A stretch of DNA of 32,736 bases from the NCBI GenBank assembly GCA_902566805.1, contig CACFKJ010000009.1:1-32736 (forward strand), in the 5' to 3' direction. The translations under genes were made by a program, and so were the position numbers. The notes under the pieces are model-generated. The model had not been told where the DNA came from. It did no database searches and saw nothing but the letters and a program-made list of their open reading frames with translations. The stretch is from an uncultured Pelagibacteraceae bacterium (GTDB lineage Bacteria > Pseudomonadota > Alphaproteobacteria > Pelagibacterales > Pelagibacteraceae). This document shows positions 16,421-25,904 of the stretch, one piece after another. How positions within the stretch are numbered: position 1 is the stretch's first letter; each line of letters begins with the position of its first letter.

Positions 16421-17599
16421 ATGAAAAAATTTAAATCAGTTGAAGAATTAATTAATCAACTGAAGCCAAACAAACCGGTGTATTGCATTAGAAAGCATAC
16501 TATTAATGTTGCTTCTAAATTCTTTCAGAAAAAATTCCCAGGAAAAATATTATACGCAGTTAAAACAAATCCTCATCCAGAAGTGTTAAAAACGGTTTTA
16601 CACAGTGGGATTAAAAATTTTGATGTAGCATCAATTAACGAGATAAAAGCTATTAAGAATTTAGACCCTAACGCTAACTGTTCTTATATGCATACTGTTA
16701 AAAGCAGAGAAAGTATTGAAGAAGCTTATTTTAAATATGGTATTAAAACATTTTCACTAGACACAAAAGATGAATTAATCAAAATAATAGAGAGTACAAA
16801 AAATGCAAAAGATTTAGAATTATTTGTTCGTATTGCGGTATCTAATGAACATGCGGAAATAGATTTATCGAAAAAATTTGGAGCTTCTGTATCTGAAGCT
16901 GTTGGACTTTTCAGGTTAACAAAACAATATTCAAAAAAAATTGGTCTTAGTTTTCATGTTGGTTCGCAATGTATGCATCCAATATCATATGCAAAAGGAA
17001 TTTCAGAAATAGGTAAAATAATTAAAAAAACAAAAATAATACCTGATTGTATAAATATTGGCGGTGGTTTTCCAACTATTTATCCTGATCTTATTCCACA
17101 ATCACTTGATAGTTATTTTGAGGAAATAAATAAGAGTTTAAAAAATCTTAATTTAACTAAAACTCCTGAAATTATTTGTGAACCAGGAAGAGCAATTGTA
17201 GCAGAAAGTGGTTCAACTATAGTTAAAGTTATTTTAAGAAAAAAGCAAAAATTATTTATTAATGATGGTACTTATGGGACTTTATTTGATGCTGGAGTGC
17301 CAAATATAGTATATCCATCTAAAAAAATTAGTACTGGAAGATTATCATCTAAAAAATTATCATCGTTTGATTTTTATGGACCAACATGTGACAGTATTGA
17401 TTACATGAAGGGTCCTTTTGTACTTCCAAATAATATAAAAGAAAATGATTATATAGAATTAGGTCAATTAGGAGCATATGGACTTACATTCAGAACAGAA
17501 TTTAATGGTTTTTATTCTGATGAAATTTATGAGGTAGAAGATAACCCCATAATGTCTATGTATGACAAAAAAATATCAAAAGAGTTCCTCGTTGCCTAA
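16421..17599 (+). CDS. Ornithine/lysine decarboxylase, alanine-racemase-fold (group IV) PLP enzyme
   Basis: This 392-aa PLP enzyme decarboxylates ornithine to putrescine and/or lysine to cadaverine. ILYAVKTNPHPEVL holds the PLP-binding Lys48. FHVGSQC, NIGGGFP and CEPGRAIVAESG are the PLP-phosphate and substrate motifs. FYGPTCDSID carries Cys323, the residue that in dimeric ODC comes from the partner subunit. The length is typical of bacterial L/ODC. The start ATG has a GGAG site five bases upstream. It heads a tight operon: its stop is followed immediately by the ATG of the DHS-like gene. A leader hairpin just upstream suggests attenuation. Ornithine versus lysine preference cannot be told; diaminopimelate decarboxylase is less likely because of the GPTCDSID context. 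Confidence 0.9.
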   Translation: MKKFKSVEELINQLKPNKPVYCIRKHTINVASKFFQKKFPGKILYAVKTNPHPEVLKTVLHSGIKNFDVASINEIKAIKNLDPNANCSYMHTVKSRESIEEAYFKYGIKTFSLDTKDELIKIIESTKNAKDLELFVRIAVSNEHAEIDLSKKFGASVSEAVGLFRLTKQYSKKIGLSFHVGSQCMHPISYAKGISEIGKIIKKTKIIPDCINIGGGFPTIYPDLIPQSLDSYFEEINKSLKNLNLTKTPEIICEPGRAIVAESGSTIVKVILRKKQKLFINDGTYGTLFDAGVPNIVYPSKKISTGRLSSKKLSSFDFYGPTCDSIDYMKGPFVLPNNIKENDYIELGQLGAYGLTFRTEFNGFYSDEIYEVEDNPIMSMYDKKISKEFLVA

Positions 17600-18643
17600 A
17601 TGTCTGAAAAGAAAAAATTAGGTCACAATAGTAAAAGTGATCTTTTAAAATATCCTGTAGAACACATTGATATAACTTCTTTCGATTCAAGAAAAATAAT
17701 TTCCTCTATGGAAAAAATGTCGTTCGTTTCTAGAGAAACTGCAAATGCAGCAAATATATTTAATGATATGATAAAAGATAATGATTGTACAGTATTTCTA
17801 ACTTTAGCTGGCTCCACATCAGCAGCAGGCTGTATGAATATTTATAGAGATATGATTAAGTACAATATGGTGGATGCTATAGTTGCAACAGGTGCATCAA
17901 TCATTGATATGGATTTTTTTGAAGCACTCGGTTTTAAACACTACCAGGGATCACAATTTAAGAATGACGCAGAATTGAGAGACAACTATATAGATAGAAT
18001 TTATGACACTTATATAGATGAAGAAGAGTTACAAATGTGTGATAAAACAATATGTGAAATAGCAGATAAATTAGAACCAAGAAGCTATACCTCAAGAGAA
18101 TTTATTAGTGAAATTGGAAAGTATTTAAAATCAAATGCAAAAAAGAAAGATTCGTTATTAGAAACGGCTTATGACAATAATGTACCAATATTTTGTCCAG
18201 CCTTTACAGACTCAAGTGCAGGATTTGGACTGGTAATGCACCAAGAAAATAATCCAAAAAAACATATAACAATTGACTCAATTAGAGAATTTAGAGAACT
18301 TACTGAAATTAAAATAAGATCAAAAAATTCTGGATTATTTATGATAGGTGGAGGAGTTCCAAAAAATTTTATCCAAGATACGGTTATATGTGCAGAATTG
18401 CTTGGAAAAAATGTAGAGATGCATAAGTATGCTGTACAAATTACAGTTGCTGACTCTAGAGATGGAGCGTGTAGTAGTTCCACACTTAAAGAAGCAAGTT
18501 CATGGGGGAAAGTAGATACAACAAAAGAACAAATGGTTTTTGCTGAAGCTACAACGGTTTTGCCACTGATTGCTAGTGACGTGTTTCATAAAGGAGCTTG
18601 GAAGAATAGAACCAAAAAAAACTTTTCAAAAATATTCGAGTAA
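17600..18643 (+). CDS. Deoxyhypusine-synthase-like enzyme (possible homospermidine/spermidine-forming)
   Basis: This 347-aa protein belongs to the deoxyhypusine synthase superfamily, NAD-dependent enzymes that move an aminobutyl group from spermidine. Visible features are CTVFLTLAGSTSAAG and VDAIVATGASIIDMD near the N-terminus, GLFMIGGGVPKNF, and SWGKVDTTKEQMVFAEATTVLPL, where Lys304 aligns with the catalytic lysine (K329) of the human enzyme. Bacteria lack eIF5A, the eukaryotic substrate, so a bacterial member should act on another acceptor. Bacterial relatives are reported to transfer the group to putrescine-type amines, making homospermidine or spermidine. The position directly after a putrescine-forming decarboxylase (no intervening bases) and 4 bp before a ureohydrolase supports that. 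Family firm; product inferred. Confidence 0.85.
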   Translation: MSEKKKLGHNSKSDLLKYPVEHIDITSFDSRKIISSMEKMSFVSRETANAANIFNDMIKDNDCTVFLTLAGSTSAAGCMNIYRDMIKYNMVDAIVATGASIIDMDFFEALGFKHYQGSQFKNDAELRDNYIDRIYDTYIDEEELQMCDKTICEIADKLEPRSYTSREFISEIGKYLKSNAKKKDSLLETAYDNNVPIFCPAFTDSSAGFGLVMHQENNPKKHITIDSIREFRELTEIKIRSKNSGLFMIGGGVPKNFIQDTVICAELLGKNVEMHKYAVQITVADSRDGACSSSTLKEASSWGKVDTTKEQMVFAEATTVLPLIASDVFHKGAWKNRTKKNFSKIFE

Positions 18644-18647
18644 TAAA

Positions 18648-19532
18648 TTGAAATATCTATTAAATAAAAATGGTTTTTTAGGGATTGATAATAAATTCAA
18701 TTTTAAGGAAAAGGTTGTTGTAGTACCTTTTGGTCTAGAAAAGACCATAAGTTATGGATCAGGAACTAAAAATGGACCAAAAGAAATTATAAAAGCTTCT
18801 CATCAAGTTGAACTTTATGATGAGGAGTTGCACTGTGAGCCGTATAAAAAAATAGGAATTAAAACTCTTGTTCCTTTTAAAATTGATAAGAATATTAAAA
18901 AAGCTTTGCAAAAAATATCAGATATAAATGAGAGAATTATTGATAAAAAACTTTTTCCAATTACACTTGGGGGAGAGCATTCAATTACTCCAGGATGTAT
19001 AAAACCTTTTGTAAAAAAATATAAAAAATTATGCTTATTGCATTTTGATGCTCATGCCGATCTTCGAGAAAGTTATAATGGTGAAAGATATTCACACGCA
19101 TCAGCAATTAGAAGATGTCTAGACTATAAAAATGTTTCTTTAATTTCATTTGGAATAAGAAATATATCAAAAAGTGAAATTCCTTTTTTGAAAAAAAATT
19201 CGAAAAGAATAGATATTTTTTGGGCAAAAGACAAAAAAAAATGGAGTTTAAAAAAATTCAAAAGTTTGATTAAAAAAAAAGATGTTTATTTAACTTTTGA
19301 TGTTGACGGATTAGACTCAAGTATAATGCCCGCAACTGGTACTCCTGAACCAGGAGGTCTCTTTTGGGAAGAAACTTTAGATATAATAAAAATTGCTGCT
19401 AAAAATTCAAATATAGTTGGAGCAGACGTTAATGAGCTTGCTCCAATTAAAAATTTTAATTCATATAATTTCTTAGTTGCTAAACTTGTTTATAAAATTT
19501 TAGCATATAAATTTTTACTTAAGCAGGTTTAA
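18648..19532 (+). CDS. speB: Ureohydrolase (agmatinase/arginase family)
   Basis: This 294-aa manganese enzyme hydrolyses a guanidino compound to an amine plus urea. Metal ligands appear in GGEHSITPG, LHFDAHADLRESY and LTFDVDGLDSSIMPATGTPEPGG, all intact. I place the start at TTG 18648-18650, 4 bp after the upstream stop. The frame is open further back to 18570, but that part lies inside the preceding gene and is unlike the family. If agmatinase, it gives putrescine; if arginase, it gives ornithine for the decarboxylase two genes upstream. Either fits the operon, and eye inspection cannot separate them, so the symbol is provisional. The 3' end overlaps the opposite-strand transporter gene by 14 bp. 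Confidence 0.87.
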   Translation: MKYLLNKNGFLGIDNKFNFKEKVVVVPFGLEKTISYGSGTKNGPKEIIKASHQVELYDEELHCEPYKKIGIKTLVPFKIDKNIKKALQKISDINERIIDKKLFPITLGGEHSITPGCIKPFVKKYKKLCLLHFDAHADLRESYNGERYSHASAIRRCLDYKNVSLISFGIRNISKSEIPFLKKNSKRIDIFWAKDKKKWSLKKFKSLIKKKDVYLTFDVDGLDSSIMPATGTPEPGGLFWEETLDIIKIAAKNSNIVGADVNELAPIKNFNSYNFLVAKLVYKILAYKFLLKQV

Positions 19533-20067
19533 AAGTATTTAATAAAATTCTAAATGGTATCAACATTATTAACGCAACGAAAATTTTGACAGATAAGTCT
19601 CCAAGAGAAAGAGTAATCCATGGTACTTCTGTTCTATAAAATGATATAAAAAAAAATAATAGTGTATCAATTGTTGAGCCAATAAAGGATGAGACTAGTG
19701 GCGCTATAAACCATTTTTTTTTTCTTAATTGGTCAAAAACTTGCACATCTATTAATTGAGCAACCAAAAATGCTGTGCCTGAGCCTATTGCAATTCTTAT
19801 CGAAATTAGATCAGAAAAATTTGTTGAAAAAAATAAAGTAAAACAAATTCCAATCACAAAACCTAAATAAACAATTTTTCTAGCTACATATTTTCCAAAT
19901 GATCTATTTGTCAGATCAGTTATTAAAAAAGCGACTGGATAACTAAATGCACCATAAGTTAAAACTTTATCTAATCCATAATATCTTATTGGAAATTGAA
20001 CTAGATAATTTGATATTAAAACAACCGCTCCCATTAATAATGAGAGTGTTAAATAAAACTTATTCAT
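19519..20067 (-). CDS. Queuosine precursor transporter (VUT/YhhQ family)
   Basis: This 182-aa integral membrane protein has about six hydrophobic segments. Diagnostic phrases are the early FSYPVAFLITDLTNRSFG, VAQLIDVQVFDQLR and SSFIGSTIDTLLFF, as in YhhQ, which imports the queuosine precursor preQ0 or preQ1 for tRNA modification. It starts with an ATG whose last-read base is shared with the rpmB stop (TAATG junction), so translation is coupled to the ribosomal protein gene. No queuosine synthesis gene (tgt, queA, queF) is in the window. Substrate assignment comes from the family; preQ0 versus preQ1 is open. Confidence 0.87.
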   Translation of the reverse strand: MNKFYLTLSLLMGAVVLISNYLVQFPIRYYGLDKVLTYGAFSYPVAFLITDLTNRSFGKYVARKIVYLGFVIGICFTLFFSTNFSDLISIRIAIGSGTAFLVAQLIDVQVFDQLRKKKWFIAPLVSSFIGSTIDTLLFFFISFYRTEVPWITLSLGDLSVKIFVALIMLIPFRILLNTFKPA

Positions 20068-20348
20068 TATGCTGATTTAGAGATTAAAGTTTTTTTTAGT
20101 TTCTTTAACCTTAAAGACAAGTCTTTCGATTTAGCTGTTTTAATGAATTGATCAAAACTTCCTTTTTTATCAACACATCTTACACCTGAGTTTGATACAG
20201 TTAATTTAAGACTTTTGTTTAAAATTTCACTTTTAAATTTTACTTTTTTTAAATTAGGTAAGAATCTTCTTTTAGTTTTATTGTTTGCATGACTTACGTT
20301 ATGACCTTTAAGTGGTTTCTTTCCAGTTAATTCACATTTTTTAGACAT
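20067..20348 (-). CDS. rpmB: 50S ribosomal protein L28
   Basis: This 93-aa basic protein of the large ribosomal subunit begins [20 protein letters not shown] and continues with [11 protein letters not shown], both signatures of L28. The frame is open upstream to 20435, but those residues overlap the pyrD 3' end and are unlike L28, so the ATG at 20346-20348 is the start. A near-consensus promoter ends only about 12 bp before this ATG. This implies a very short leader, perhaps under 10 bases, with no Shine-Dalgarno site. It is followed by the queuosine-precursor transporter in a 1-bp overlap. Confidence 0.95.
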   Translation of the reverse strand: MSKKCELTGKKPLKGHNVSHANNKTKRRFLPNLKKVKFKSEILNKSLKLTVSNSGVRCVDKKGSFDQFIKTAKSKDLSLRLKKLKKTLISKSA

Positions 20349-20360
20349 AAAAATTATGAC

Positions 20361-20389
20361 TGTATAGGCTTTCAGTTCTGTCCAGTCAA
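20361..20389 (-). promoter_or_regulatory. Sigma70-type promoter for rpmB
   Basis: On the minus strand TTGACT (20384-20389), a 17-bp spacer and TATACA (20361-20366) make a strong housekeeping promoter. It sits just after the pyrD stop at 20392. The predicted start near 20354 leaves about 6 bases before the rpmB ATG. Confidence 0.65.
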
Positions 20390-20391
20390 GT

Positions 20392-21432
20392 TCAATTTTT
20401 TGAACCAATCGCTTCTGATATATTTTTAAATCCATTATTATTCAATATATCAATTAATTCATTAGTAATTTTATTAACTATATTTGGACCTTGGTATACC
20501 ATTCCAGTATATAGTTGAATTAAAGATGCACCATTAATAATTTTATCGTAAGCACTTTTGCCAGAGTCTATTCCTCCTACTCCTATTATTTTAACTTTGT
20601 TGTCTAATTTTTTATAGAATTTATTTATTAATAAATTTGACAAGTCTTCTATTGGTTTTCCAGACAAACCACCTTTCTCCAATTTGTTTATGTTAATTAA
20701 ATTTTTTCTATTTCTATCAGTTGTATTAGAAACTATAACTAATTCAATTTGATATTTAATTAGTGTCTCCGCAATCTTATCTATGTTGTTATCATCAATA
20801 TCAGGAGATACTTTTACGGCTATCGGAGTTTTAGAATTTAAATTATTTTTTTCATTAACTATAGCTGATAAAAGTTCATTCAATTGATTTTGGCCATGAT
20901 AATCTCGTAAATTTTCAGTATTTGGAGAAGAAATATTTATAGTTAAATAATCTGCAATAATATGAAATTTTTTAAAACACAAAATATAATCCTCTAATCT
21001 ATTTTCGCTATTTTTATTTGGCCCAATATTAATACCTAAAAGTCCTTTAGGCTTGTTTAGAGAAATTCTTGAATAAATTTTTTCTGATCCTTGATTGTTA
21101 AATCCTAACCTATTAATTAATGCCTCGTCTTCTTCTAATCTAAATACTCTTGGTTTATCATTTCCATATTGGCTTTTGGGTGTTACAGTGCCTACCTCTA
21201 CAAATCCGAAACCTAATTTAAACAATGAGTTATATACTTCTGCATTTTTATCAAAACCTGCTGCTATTCCAATTGGGTTAATTAATTCTTTGCCAAAAAT
21301 TAAAGTTTTTAATGAGTCGCTTTTTTTAATACTTTTTATTGGAAAAGAATTAATTTTTAATGCTTTAATTGCTAATGAATGAGCTAATTCAGGATCTAGT
21401 TTAAATATTAAAGATCTTATTTTTGAAAACAT
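20392..21432 (-). CDS. pyrD: Dihydroorotate dehydrogenase (quinone), class 2
   Basis: This 346-aa membrane-associated flavoenzyme oxidises dihydroorotate to orotate in pyrimidine synthesis and passes electrons to quinone. The N-terminal amphipathic region ([20 protein letters not shown]) is the class 2 membrane-binding extension. [26 protein letters not shown], the catalytic-serine segment [16 protein letters not shown], and [19 protein letters not shown] near the C-terminus complete the FMN barrel. Its ATG shares one base with the upstream lysK stop (TAATG), giving translational coupling. Pyrimidine neighbours are absent. Confidence 0.95.
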   Translation of the reverse strand: MFSKIRSLIFKLDPELAHSLAIKALKINSFPIKSIKKSDSLKTLIFGKELINPIGIAAGFDKNAEVYNSLFKLGFGFVEVGTVTPKSQYGNDKPRVFRLEEDEALINRLGFNNQGSEKIYSRISLNKPKGLLGINIGPNKNSENRLEDYILCFKKFHIIADYLTINISSPNTENLRDYHGQNQLNELLSAIVNEKNNLNSKTPIAVKVSPDIDDNNIDKIAETLIKYQIELVIVSNTTDRNRKNLININKLEKGGLSGKPIEDLSNLLINKFYKKLDNKVKIIGVGGIDSGKSAYDKIINGASLIQLYTGMVYQGPNIVNKITNELIDILNNNGFKNISEAIGSKN

Positions 21433-23006
21433 TAGTTTATTTTTTCTTTTATTAATTCCTTGGTTTCTTTAACTCCAAAGAAACTTATAAAAAAACCCAT
21501 TCTTGGACCATTTTCTTCGCCAAATACAACCTCATAAATTAATTTAAACCAATCTCTTAAATTTTCTTTATAACCATTTTCTTTCCCTACTGTATAAATT
21601 TTCGTTTGAATATCCTCTGGAGACATCTCATCCTTGCATTGATCTAATATTTTTATTAATTCTTTAAGGGCAGATTTTTCTTTGTTATTTGGTTTTTTAT
21701 ATTTTTTATTAATTTTAATAACATCATTAAAATATTTTATTGCATATTCTATTAGTTTATCGAAAATTGGATGATCTTTTTCTAAAATATTTTTTTTATA
21801 TTTTTTAACAAATTTCCATAATAAGTCTTTTGAGTTGGCATTGCTTGTTTCCACAAGATTTAAAAGCATTGAAAAAGTCATGATCATTTTTTCTTTTGGG
21901 ATAACCCCATTGTGTACATGCCATACTGGATTTGATAAAGTTTGTAATTCATTTTGATTGATACCTTTTTCTATAAAGTCTAGATATTCGTCTACCGCTT
22001 TAGGTACTATTTCTTTATAAAGTTTTTTCGCCCTTTTTGGATTTTGGTACATAAATAGTGATAAACTTTCAGGGGATGCATATTTTAGCCAGTCATCAAT
22101 TGTTATTCCATTTCCTTTTGATTTAGAAATTTTTTCACCTTTTTCATCAAGAAATAATTCATATGCAAATCCTGAAGGGTTGGATTTGTCCAGCAATTTT
22201 ATAATTCTCGTAGATAATATTGCACTCTCAATTAAGTCTTTTCCATACATTTCAAAATCTACATCTAAAGCGTACCATCTCATGGCCCAATCGACTTTCC
22301 ATTGAAGTTTGCAATTTCCATCTAAAATACTTTTTTCAATCTTTTTTCCTTTATTATCAAAAATGATTTTCGAATTTTTTTCATCAATTTCAATTATTGG
22401 GATTTCTAAAACTATGCCTGTTTCAGGACAAATAGGTAAGAAAGGAGAATAAGTTTTTTGTCTTTCTTTTCCTAGTGTTGGAATTATTATATTCATGATT
22501 TCATTATATTTTTTTAAAATTATTTTTAGTGAATTATTAAATTTTCCAGATTTATATAATTCTGTCGAACTTTTAAATGTATATTTAAAATTAAACTGAT
22601 TTAAAAATTTTTTTAACATTTCATTATTATGTTGTCCATAACTCTGATATTTATTAAATGGATCTGGGATATCTGTTAATGGTTTATGTAAATTCTTATT
22701 TAGTAAGTTTTGATTAGGAACATTATCTGGAACTTTTCTTAAACCATCCATATCATCAGAAAAAGTTATTATCTCTTTTGGAATATCTGTTAATTGATTT
22801 AAAGCATTAACAACCATTGAAGTTCTTGCGACTTCTCCAAAAGTACCAATATGAGGAAGACCACTCGGTCCATATCCAGTTTGTAAAATTATTTTGCCTT
22901 TCTTTTCAATATCGATCTTTCTTTCTCTAAGAACTTTTTTAGCCTCGACAAAAGGCCATGCATTGGTTTTTTCTATGTTTGCTTTATCAATCACAATTTT
23001 CCACAA
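21432..23006 (-). CDS. lysK: Lysyl-tRNA synthetase, class I
   Basis: This 524-aa enzyme charges tRNA-Lys. It is the class I type found in archaea and in Alphaproteobacteria, unrelated to the common class II enzyme. GYGPSGLPHIGTFGEVART contains the HIGH-like motif, FSDDMDGLRKVPDNVP is the class I LysRS segment, and KISKSKGNG is the KMSKS loop. A C-terminal helical anticodon-binding part follows. The start is not ATG: the frame opens with TTG at 23004-23006, with GTG four codons later as the alternative; a stop lies three codons upstream. It begins a minus-strand group with pyrD, rpmB and the queuosine-precursor transporter. Confidence 0.95.
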   Translation of the reverse strand: MWKIVIDKANIEKTNAWPFVEAKKVLRERKIDIEKKGKIILQTGYGPSGLPHIGTFGEVARTSMVVNALNQLTDIPKEIITFSDDMDGLRKVPDNVPNQNLLNKNLHKPLTDIPDPFNKYQSYGQHNNEMLKKFLNQFNFKYTFKSSTELYKSGKFNNSLKIILKKYNEIMNIIIPTLGKERQKTYSPFLPICPETGIVLEIPIIEIDEKNSKIIFDNKGKKIEKSILDGNCKLQWKVDWAMRWYALDVDFEMYGKDLIESAILSTRIIKLLDKSNPSGFAYELFLDEKGEKISKSKGNGITIDDWLKYASPESLSLFMYQNPKRAKKLYKEIVPKAVDEYLDFIEKGINQNELQTLSNPVWHVHNGVIPKEKMIMTFSMLLNLVETSNANSKDLLWKFVKKYKKNILEKDHPIFDKLIEYAIKYFNDVIKINKKYKKPNNKEKSALKELIKILDQCKDEMSPEDIQTKIYTVGKENGYKENLRDWFKLIYEVVFGEENGPRMGFFISFFGVKETKELIKEKIN

Positions 23007-23084
23007 AATAACTTATAAAAATAGCGTTTTTAATAATTCTTATAGAGTTGAAATTTATTTACCATAAAATAATGTCCATTCAAA

Positions 23085-24533
23085 ATGTCCAATTATAAAA
23101 CAGTTTTTTTTACACTAGGTGTACTACAAATAATACTTGGCTTATCAATGGTTGTGCCAATTTTTACCCAAATTATTTTTTCAGAACTAGATTCCTCTTT
23201 TATAAGCTCAGGAATTATTTCAATAATTTTCGGTGTACTATTTTTTATAACTAATTTAGATCATGATAAAAAAATTAGCCTACCGCAGGCATTCTTGCTT
23301 ACTGCACTTTCTTGGATAAGTATTGCAATTTTTGGTTCTTTGCCATTTATATTTTCAAGTTTAGATTTAAGTTTAACTGACTCTTTCTTTGAGAGCATGT
23401 CAGGAATAACTACAACTGGATCGACTGTAATTATAAATTTAGATGACGCTCCTAAGTCAATTTTACTTTGGAGAGCAATGTTGCAATGGTTGGGTGGTAT
23501 AGGAATTATAGTTATGGCAATAACATTAATGCCGATAATGAATGTTGGAGGGATGCAACTGTTTAAAATTTCTGATCAGTATTCTGGTGAAAAAATTTTA
23601 CCTAAATCTAAAGAGATAACAATAAGATTAATAGTAATATATATTTTATTAACATCTATATGTGCATTATTTTATAAAATTTTTGGAATGAAACTTTTTG
23701 ATAGTTTAACACATTCCATGACTACAATTGCTACGGGTGGTTTTTCTAACTACAATGAGTCAATTGGTTTTTTTAATAGTGCAAAAATTGAAATTACTTC
23801 TATGATATTTATACTGCTTGGTAGTATTCCATTTATAAGTTATATAAAATTTGTAAACGGAGATAAAAAAGTTTTTTTTACAGATACCCAAATTAAATCT
23901 TTTTTTAAAATAATTTTTATTTCTATTTTAATATTATTTTTTTATTTAGCTATAAAACAAGATAATATCTTTAATACCAACATTAGGGTAATATCATTTA
24001 ATGTTATTTCAATCTTAACAGGAACGGGTTATGTAACTCAAGATTTTGATCAATGGGGAAATTTTTCATTAATCTTTTTTCTTATTTTAATGTTTGTTGG
24101 TGGTTGTGCCGGATCTACTACTTGTGGAATAAAAATTTTTAGAATTCAAATTCTATATTTATTTGTAATTAATCAACTAAAAAGATTAATTTATCCTAGA
24201 GGAATATTTGTAATTAAATATGGAAAAAGCAATATAGATGATAAATTTATGTCATCAGTTATTTCTTTTATCTTTTTATATATAGTTATATTTTTTATAT
24301 TAACTTCAATATTATCATTAACTGGTTTAGATTTTGTGACTTCAATTTCTGGCGCAGCAACTTCTATATCGAATGTTGGTCCTGGTTTAGGTGATATAAT
24401 TGGACCAAATGGCAATTTTTCGTCATTATCTAATGCATCCAAATGGGCATTAAGCTTAGGTATGATATTGGGTAGACTTGAACTCTTTGCTATATTAGTT
24501 TTGTTTATACCTTCTTTTTGGAGAAAGTTTTAG
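23085..24533 (+). CDS. trkH: Potassium uptake protein TrkH
   Basis: This 482-aa inner-membrane protein is the ion-conducting part of the Trk potassium uptake system. The four repeated pore segments of the SKT family are visible: SGITTTGST, TIATGGFSN, ILTGTGYVT and SISNVGPGLG, each giving a filter glycine. GGCAGSTTCGIKIFR before the last pore is also typical. The regulatory NAD-binding partner TrkA is not in the window. It begins 78 bp from the divergent lysK, with no consensus promoter that I can see, and ampG follows after 12 bp. The length fits TrkH. Confidence 0.94.
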   Translation: MSNYKTVFFTLGVLQIILGLSMVVPIFTQIIFSELDSSFISSGIISIIFGVLFFITNLDHDKKISLPQAFLLTALSWISIAIFGSLPFIFSSLDLSLTDSFFESMSGITTTGSTVIINLDDAPKSILLWRAMLQWLGGIGIIVMAITLMPIMNVGGMQLFKISDQYSGEKILPKSKEITIRLIVIYILLTSICALFYKIFGMKLFDSLTHSMTTIATGGFSNYNESIGFFNSAKIEITSMIFILLGSIPFISYIKFVNGDKKVFFTDTQIKSFFKIIFISILILFFYLAIKQDNIFNTNIRVISFNVISILTGTGYVTQDFDQWGNFSLIFFLILMFVGGCAGSTTCGIKIFRIQILYLFVINQLKRLIYPRGIFVIKYGKSNIDDKFMSSVISFIFLYIVIFFILTSILSLTGLDFVTSISGAATSISNVGPGLGDIIGPNGNFSSLSNASKWALSLGMILGRLELFAILVLFIPSFWRKF

Positions 24534-24545
24534 AAAGAATAACTT

Positions 24546-25904
24546 ATGAAATTAATTAAAAATATATTGATTTATAAAGATATTAGAATGCTAAGAATAT
24601 TACTTCTAGGAGCTATAAGTGGTTTTCCATGGGTTTTAATTGGTAGCAGTTTGAGTTTATGGTTAAAAGAAGAAGGTTTAAGTAGATCTACAATAGGTTG
24701 GGCAGGACTAATATTTGGGGTATATGCTTTCAACTATTTATGGGCACCTATAGTCGATAGAATTCAGATTCCATTACTAACAAAAAAATTAGGTCATCGA
24801 AGAGCATGGATAGTTTTAATGCAAATTACAATTTTATTAAGTTTAGTCATTTGGAGTTATATTAATCCAACACAAAATCTTACTTTATTAATATCTGTTG
24901 GACTAATAATTGCAATTGCCTCTGCAACTCAAGACATAACTGTTGACGCTTTGAGAATTGAACAAATAAATGTTAATGAAACTAAGTCTATGGCAGCTGG
25001 GGCTGCTATGGCTGTAGTTGGATGGTGGACTGGTTATAAATTAGGTGGAGTTATTGCTTTATTTGCTGCAGAGTACTTTGAAAATGCTGGAGTTGTAGAT
25101 TATTGGCAAACTACATTTTTAATCCTTGGTATATTAATAATCTTAATGAATGTTGGACTAATGTTTGTTCATGAACCAATTGAAAGTGATAGATATTTTA
25201 GACAAAATCAGACCGATAAATTAATACAAAATAAATTAGGATCGAATAATTTAGTTACCAATTTAATTGCATGGATATCTGGAACAATTGGAGGACCTAT
25301 TATTAGTTTTTTTAAAAAAAATGGTTTTGCGATTGCTATGGGAATTTTAGGTTTTGTATTTTTATTTAAAATTGGTGAAGCATTTCTAGGACGTATGTCG
25401 ATTGTTTTTTATAAAGAAATAGGTTTTTCTAAAGGACAAATCGCAATTTACTCAAAAACGCTAGGTTGGATAACAACTGTTATTTTTACCTTGCTTGGAG
25501 GAATATTTGCTATGCGATTTGGAAGTATAAAAACAATGTTTGTTGCAGGAATAATGATGGCACTAACAAATTTATTATTTGCAGTTTTAGCTTGGGTTGG
25601 TAAATCAGAATTACTATTTGCAGTTGCTGTGATAGCTGATGATATTTCAGCTGCGTTTGCAACAGTGGCATTTGTTGCATTTATTTCTTTACTAGTTGAT
25701 AGAACTTATACTGCAACTCAATACGCTTTGCTTGCATCCATTGGAACTGCTGGGAGAACAACTCTAGCATCATCTTCTGGCGCATTAGTTGATTGGTTAA
25801 ACGGTGACTGGGGAACATTCTTTGTATTAACAGCAATTATGGTAATTCCTTCTTTAATTTGTTTGTGGCTTATAAAAAATAAGATAAAAATCGGTGAAAA
25901 ATAG
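24546..25904 (+). CDS. ampG: AmpG-type muropeptide permease (MFS)
   Basis: This 452-aa protein has about 12 membrane segments. SGFPWVLIGSSLSLWLKEEGLS, YLWAPIVDR, SATQDITVDALRIE and the DRTYTATQYALLASIGTAGR region are AmpG signatures. AmpG imports anhydro-muropeptides made by lytic transglycosylases so that their sugars and peptides can be reused. It fits the SLT-like lipoprotein, AmgK and MurU elsewhere in this window, and the cell-wall peptidase gene that overlaps its end by 11 bp. The first 30 residues extend slightly before the first helix. Some AmpG relatives transport other solutes, so the substrate is from family and context. Confidence 0.88.
   Translation: MKLIKNILIYKDIRMLRILLLGAISGFPWVLIGSSLSLWLKEEGLSRSTIGWAGLIFGVYAFNYLWAPIVDRIQIPLLTKKLGHRRAWIVLMQITILLSLVIWSYINPTQNLTLLISVGLIIAIASATQDITVDALRIEQINVNETKSMAAGAAMAVVGWWTGYKLGGVIALFAAEYFENAGVVDYWQTTFLILGILIILMNVGLMFVHEPIESDRYFRQNQTDKLIQNKLGSNNLVTNLIAWISGTIGGPIISFFKKNGFAIAMGILGFVFLFKIGEAFLGRMSIVFYKEIGFSKGQIAIYSKTLGWITTVIFTLLGGIFAMRFGSIKTMFVAGIMMALTNLLFAVLAWVGKSELLFAVAVIADDISAAFATVAFVAFISLLVDRTYTATQYALLASIGTAGRTTLASSSGALVDWLNGDWGTFFVLTAIMVIPSLICLWLIKNKIKIGEK

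Noticed and set aside
23007..23084. Promoter for trkH or lysK in the divergent spacer
   Set aside because: TTGAAA and TATAAG-like hexamers exist, but none pair at 16-18 bp spacing.
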